This document shows positions 61,679 to 64,000 of a stretch of 64,000 nucleotides of DNA, piece by piece. How positions within the stretch are numbered: the stretch's first letter is position 1; each line of letters begins with the position of its first letter. Both the position numbers and the translations under genes were made by a program. This DNA is from CAZOZZ01 sp965262425 (GTDB lineage: Bacteria > Acidobacteriota > Terriglobia > 20CM-2-55-15). The notes under the pieces were generated by a model that made no database searches, was not told the DNA's origin, and saw only the letters and a list, made by a program, of their open reading frames with translations. The stretch covers positions 1 through 64,000 of the forward strand of contig OZ253536.1 of assembly GCA_965262425.1 (NCBI GenBank). The letters are read 5' to 3'.

Positions 61679-64000
61679 ATGGTCGGAAAAACCATATCCC
61701 ATTACAAAGTCCTCGAACAGATCGGTGGTGGCGGCATGGGCGTCGTTTATCGCGCGGAAGACCTGTCGCTGGGGCGTCATGTGGCTCTGAAGTTCCTTCC
61801 CGAAGACATCGCCAACGACACCGAGGCGGTCGCACGGTTTAAGCGGGAAGCCCGTGCCGCGGCCGCATTGAACCACCCCAACATCTGTGCAATTTACGAA
61901 ATCGCCGAGCACGAAGGTCAACCGTTCATCGTGATGGAGTTGATGAACGGGCAGTCTCTCAAGAAGCGGCTGCTCGGAGGTCCCCTGGGAACGGAAGTGT
62001 TGGGGCTGGTAATCGAGTTGGCCGAGGCGTTAGAAGCGGCTCACGCCCAGGGGATCGTACATCGGGATATCAAGCCCGGGAATATCTTCATCACCGAACG
62101 TGGGCACGCGAAAATTCTAGACTTTGGTCTGGCGAAGCTGAAGCCGCCTGGAACGACGATCGACGACCGGACGACCCGGACGGACCTGACAATTTCGGGA
62201 GCGACGCTCGGTACGGTTGCCTACATGTCGCCCGAGCAAGCTTTGGGTAAGGAACTGGATCTTCGGACAGACCTGTTCTCACTCGGCGTCGTGCTCTACG
62301 AGTCCGTTACGGGTAAACCGGCGTTCGCCGGTGCGACATATGCCGCACTCTTCGACGAAATCCTGCACAAGGTGCCGGCAGAACCCGTGAGTTCTAACGT
62401 TACCGCTGGGCTTTGGTTCGTGATTAGCAAGCTGCTGGAGAAGGAGCGCGATGCACGCTACAAGGACGCTGGAGACCTGCGGTCGGATCTTACCCGAATA
62501 CGATCGGACGTCGCATCGGGGAGAGTCTGGCAGTCCGTGGGCGGAGGACGAAAAGCGGCTCTCCAGCTCAGGATCGTCGCGGAAGTCGGCGGCATTCTGG
62601 CAGTCATCGGGTTAGGTTTTTTCTTTCTCTTTCCTCGTGCCGCGGAACCTCGGTTCTCGAAACTCGGCGCAACCGTGACCCGATTGACGTCCCAGCCGGG
62701 TCCGGAGCTTTACTCCAGCCTGTCACCCGACGGCCGCTCGATTTTGTACGCAAAGGAGACGACTCCGGGCAATCTCGACATCTATCTTCAAAGAGTCGGT
62801 GGCCAGAGTGTGACCAACCTGACTGCGGATTCCCAGGAATCGGACATGCAGCCGCGATTCTCCCCGGACGGTGAATACATTGCGTTTCAATCGAATCGAG
62901 ACGGGGGAGGAATTTTTGTGATGGGTGCGACCGGCGAATCAGTAAGACGCCGGAGCGACTTTGGCTTTAATCCGGTCTGGTCGCCCGATGGCGCCGAGAT
63001 CCTCTTTGCCACAGAATCCGTCCAGAATCCCAGAAGCAGAATCGGCGCGAGCGAGCTCTGGAGGATTCGATTCCAAAACGGGGAGCCGAGGCAGGTCTTC
63101 GGCGGGGACGCGGTCCAACCCCACTGGTCGCCGGATGGTTCCCGCATCGCCTACTGGGCGATCAGTGGTGGACAGCGCGACATCTGGACGATGCCGGTGG
63201 ACGGGGGTGAGCCGGTTCGAGTGACCGACGGGCCGGCGGTGGATTGGAATCCGGTCTGGTCTCCGGATGGCCAGTATCTCTATTTCTCGAGCGATCGTAG
63301 CGGGAGCATGAACCTGTTGCGTGTTCGCATCGACCTGGAAACAGGGCAGACGATGGACGAGCCGGAGGCCGTCACTACGGGCGTGGCTGGCGACAGCATG
63401 CACCTGACACTTTCCTCCGACGGGAAGCGAATCGCATATGGGATCGAGAACAGCCGCGCCAACATCATGCGGGTCGAGTTCGACCCTTTGAAACGCGCGA
63501 CCGTGGGGGCGCCTGTGTCCGTCACTGAAGGATCGCTGTCGGTTGGAGCCGTCGAACTGTCCCCGAACGGGGAGCTACTTGCGTTCTACAGGACCGGATC
63601 GCAGGAAGATCTTTTCGTCAGTCAGGCCGACGGCACCGGCCTGCGACAATTGACGGACGATCGGTATTTCGATCGGTATCCGCGGTGGTCTCCAGACGGG
63701 AGCAGAATCAGTTTCTACTCCAACCGTGGCGGTAGCTACCAGCTCTGGATCATCAACCCGGACGGGAGCGGGCTTCGGCGATTGACCAACGACCCATCCG
63801 AGCCGATCTACACGATCTGGTCTCCGGACGGCTCCAGACTGGCATACACCGACTTTCTTACCGGGTCTTTTATCATGGAGTTGGGAACGCCCTGGGAAGA
63901 ACAGTCACCTTTGGAGTTGTCTCCCCTGACAGGGGGAAGTGAGTTCTTCGCTCCGTGGTCGTGGTCGCCGGACGGGCGATGGCTGGCCGGCCACGGCACC
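61679..64000 (+). CDS. Ser/Thr protein kinase with PD40 propeller, second copy (runs off window)
   Basis: The first 774 residues of a paralog of the preceding kinase. ATG 61679 begins MVGKTISHYKVLEQIG. IGGGGMGVVYRAED, VALKFL, IVHRDIKPGNIF, ILDFGLAK and SPEQALG are all intact. A membrane helix (IVAEVGGILAVIGLGFFFLF) is near residue 305, followed by PD40 blades (SPDGRSILYAKE, FSPDGEYIAFQSNRDGG, WSPDGSRIAYWA, WSPDGSRISFYSNRGG). The frame stays open to the last base, so the C-terminus is outside the window. MITE copy B ends six bases before the ATG; AGGAAAG lies too close to the ATG to be a standard ribosome site. Strong similarity to copy 1 shows tandem duplication. Confidence 0.95.
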   Translation, partial: MVGKTISHYKVLEQIGGGGMGVVYRAEDLSLGRHVALKFLPEDIANDTEAVARFKREARAAAALNHPNICAIYEIAEHEGQPFIVMELMNGQSLKKRLLGGPLGTEVLGLVIELAEALEAAHAQGIVHRDIKPGNIFITERGHAKILDFGLAKLKPPGTTIDDRTTRTDLTISGATLGTVAYMSPEQALGKELDLRTDLFSLGVVLYESVTGKPAFAGATYAALFDEILHKVPAEPVSSNVTAGLWFVISKLLEKERDARYKDAGDLRSDLTRIRSDVASGRVWQSVGGGRKAALQLRIVAEVGGILAVIGLGFFFLFPRAAEPRFSKLGATVTRLTSQPGPELYSSLSPDGRSILYAKETTPGNLDIYLQRVGGQSVTNLTADSQESDMQPRFSPDGEYIAFQSNRDGGGIFVMGATGESVRRRSDFGFNPVWSPDGAEILFATESVQNPRSRIGASELWRIRFQNGEPRQVFGGDAVQPHWSPDGSRIAYWAISGGQRDIWTMPVDGGEPVRVTDGPAVDWNPVWSPDGQYLYFSSDRSGSMNLLRVRIDLETGQTMDEPEAVTTGVAGDSMHLTLSSDGKRIAYGIENSRANIMRVEFDPLKRATVGAPVSVTEGSLSVGAVELSPNGELLAFYRTGSQEDLFVSQADGTGLRQLTDDRYFDRYPRWSPDGSRISFYSNRGGSYQLWIINPDGSGLRRLTNDPSEPIYTIWSPDGSRLAYTDFLTGSFIMELGTPWEEQSPLELSPLTGGSEFFAPWSWSPDGRWLAGHGT

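Noticed and set aside
1..64000. tRNA, rRNA or tmRNA genes
   Set aside because: I looked for T-loop (GGTTCGAAT-type) and acceptor-stem pairings in the gaps and found none convincing; a covariance-model scan would settle it.

Overview
The window looks like a contig from a GC-rich Gram-negative bacterium, most likely an acidobacterium or close relative. This rests on gene content alone: an Oar-like TonB receptor with an N-terminal carboxypeptidase-regulatory domain, tandem Ser/Thr kinases carrying C-terminal PD40 (TolB-like) propellers, a two-FtsX-domain ABC permease, and many secreted PQQ-like (BamB-like) beta-propeller proteins. No rRNA or tRNA gene was seen, so the placement is inference. The first 2.6 kb are riddled with one-base frameshifts, and a few later genes carry one or two; sequencing error is a real possibility for those.

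Layout. 1-3572: end of an ABC ATPase and its FtsX-type permease. 3638-6189: two overlapping propeller genes, the second with an in-frame TAG. 6235-7987: an intact IS1380-family element between CTAG copies. 8019-12249 (minus): Fpg/Nei glycosylase, small membrane protein, propeller protein, MFS transporter. 12369-23552 (plus): DUF3311 plus sodium:solute symporter, then TonB receptor, two propellers, Fe-type alcohol dehydrogenase and a third propeller, with overlapping starts and stops. 23884-28795: metG, then a coupled radical SAM / thioesterase / halogenase-like operon. 28853-35787 (minus): four more propeller genes, one fused to ankyrin repeats, plus a membrane protein. In total ten propeller paralogs lie within about 32 kb.

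35837-44356 holds an S1/P1 nuclease, an Hsp70/YegD-like ATPase, a methyltransferase, a RidA-like protein, then a compact minus-strand pair: a TIR-like (Cap12/Pycsar-effector type) protein with a C-terminal GGDEF-like palm domain, followed by a CYTH-like protein. After dsbD and a nest of small mobile elements comes a SLOG/Rossmann-like protein. The TIR-palm/CYTH pair is my best candidate for an undescribed nucleotide-signalling or defence module.

44733-54580 is a surface-glycan-like island: kinase and deacetylase fragments, methyltransferases, two transglutaminase-like proteins (one fused to a GT2 glycosyltransferase), an intact polysaccharide deacetylase and a DUF115/Maf-like protein. Insertions here are informative. 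Removing a 317-bp ISL3-like element with 8-bp target duplications restores the GT2-transglutaminase frame. Removing a tandem pair of elements (an inverted-repeat element plus IS630) at a CTAG site restores an aspartyl protease. 57128-64000 holds an AraC regulator, a decayed PD40 remnant and two tandem PD40 kinases, the second running off the window and immediately preceded by a MITE-like repeat whose sibling lies near 43.2 kb.
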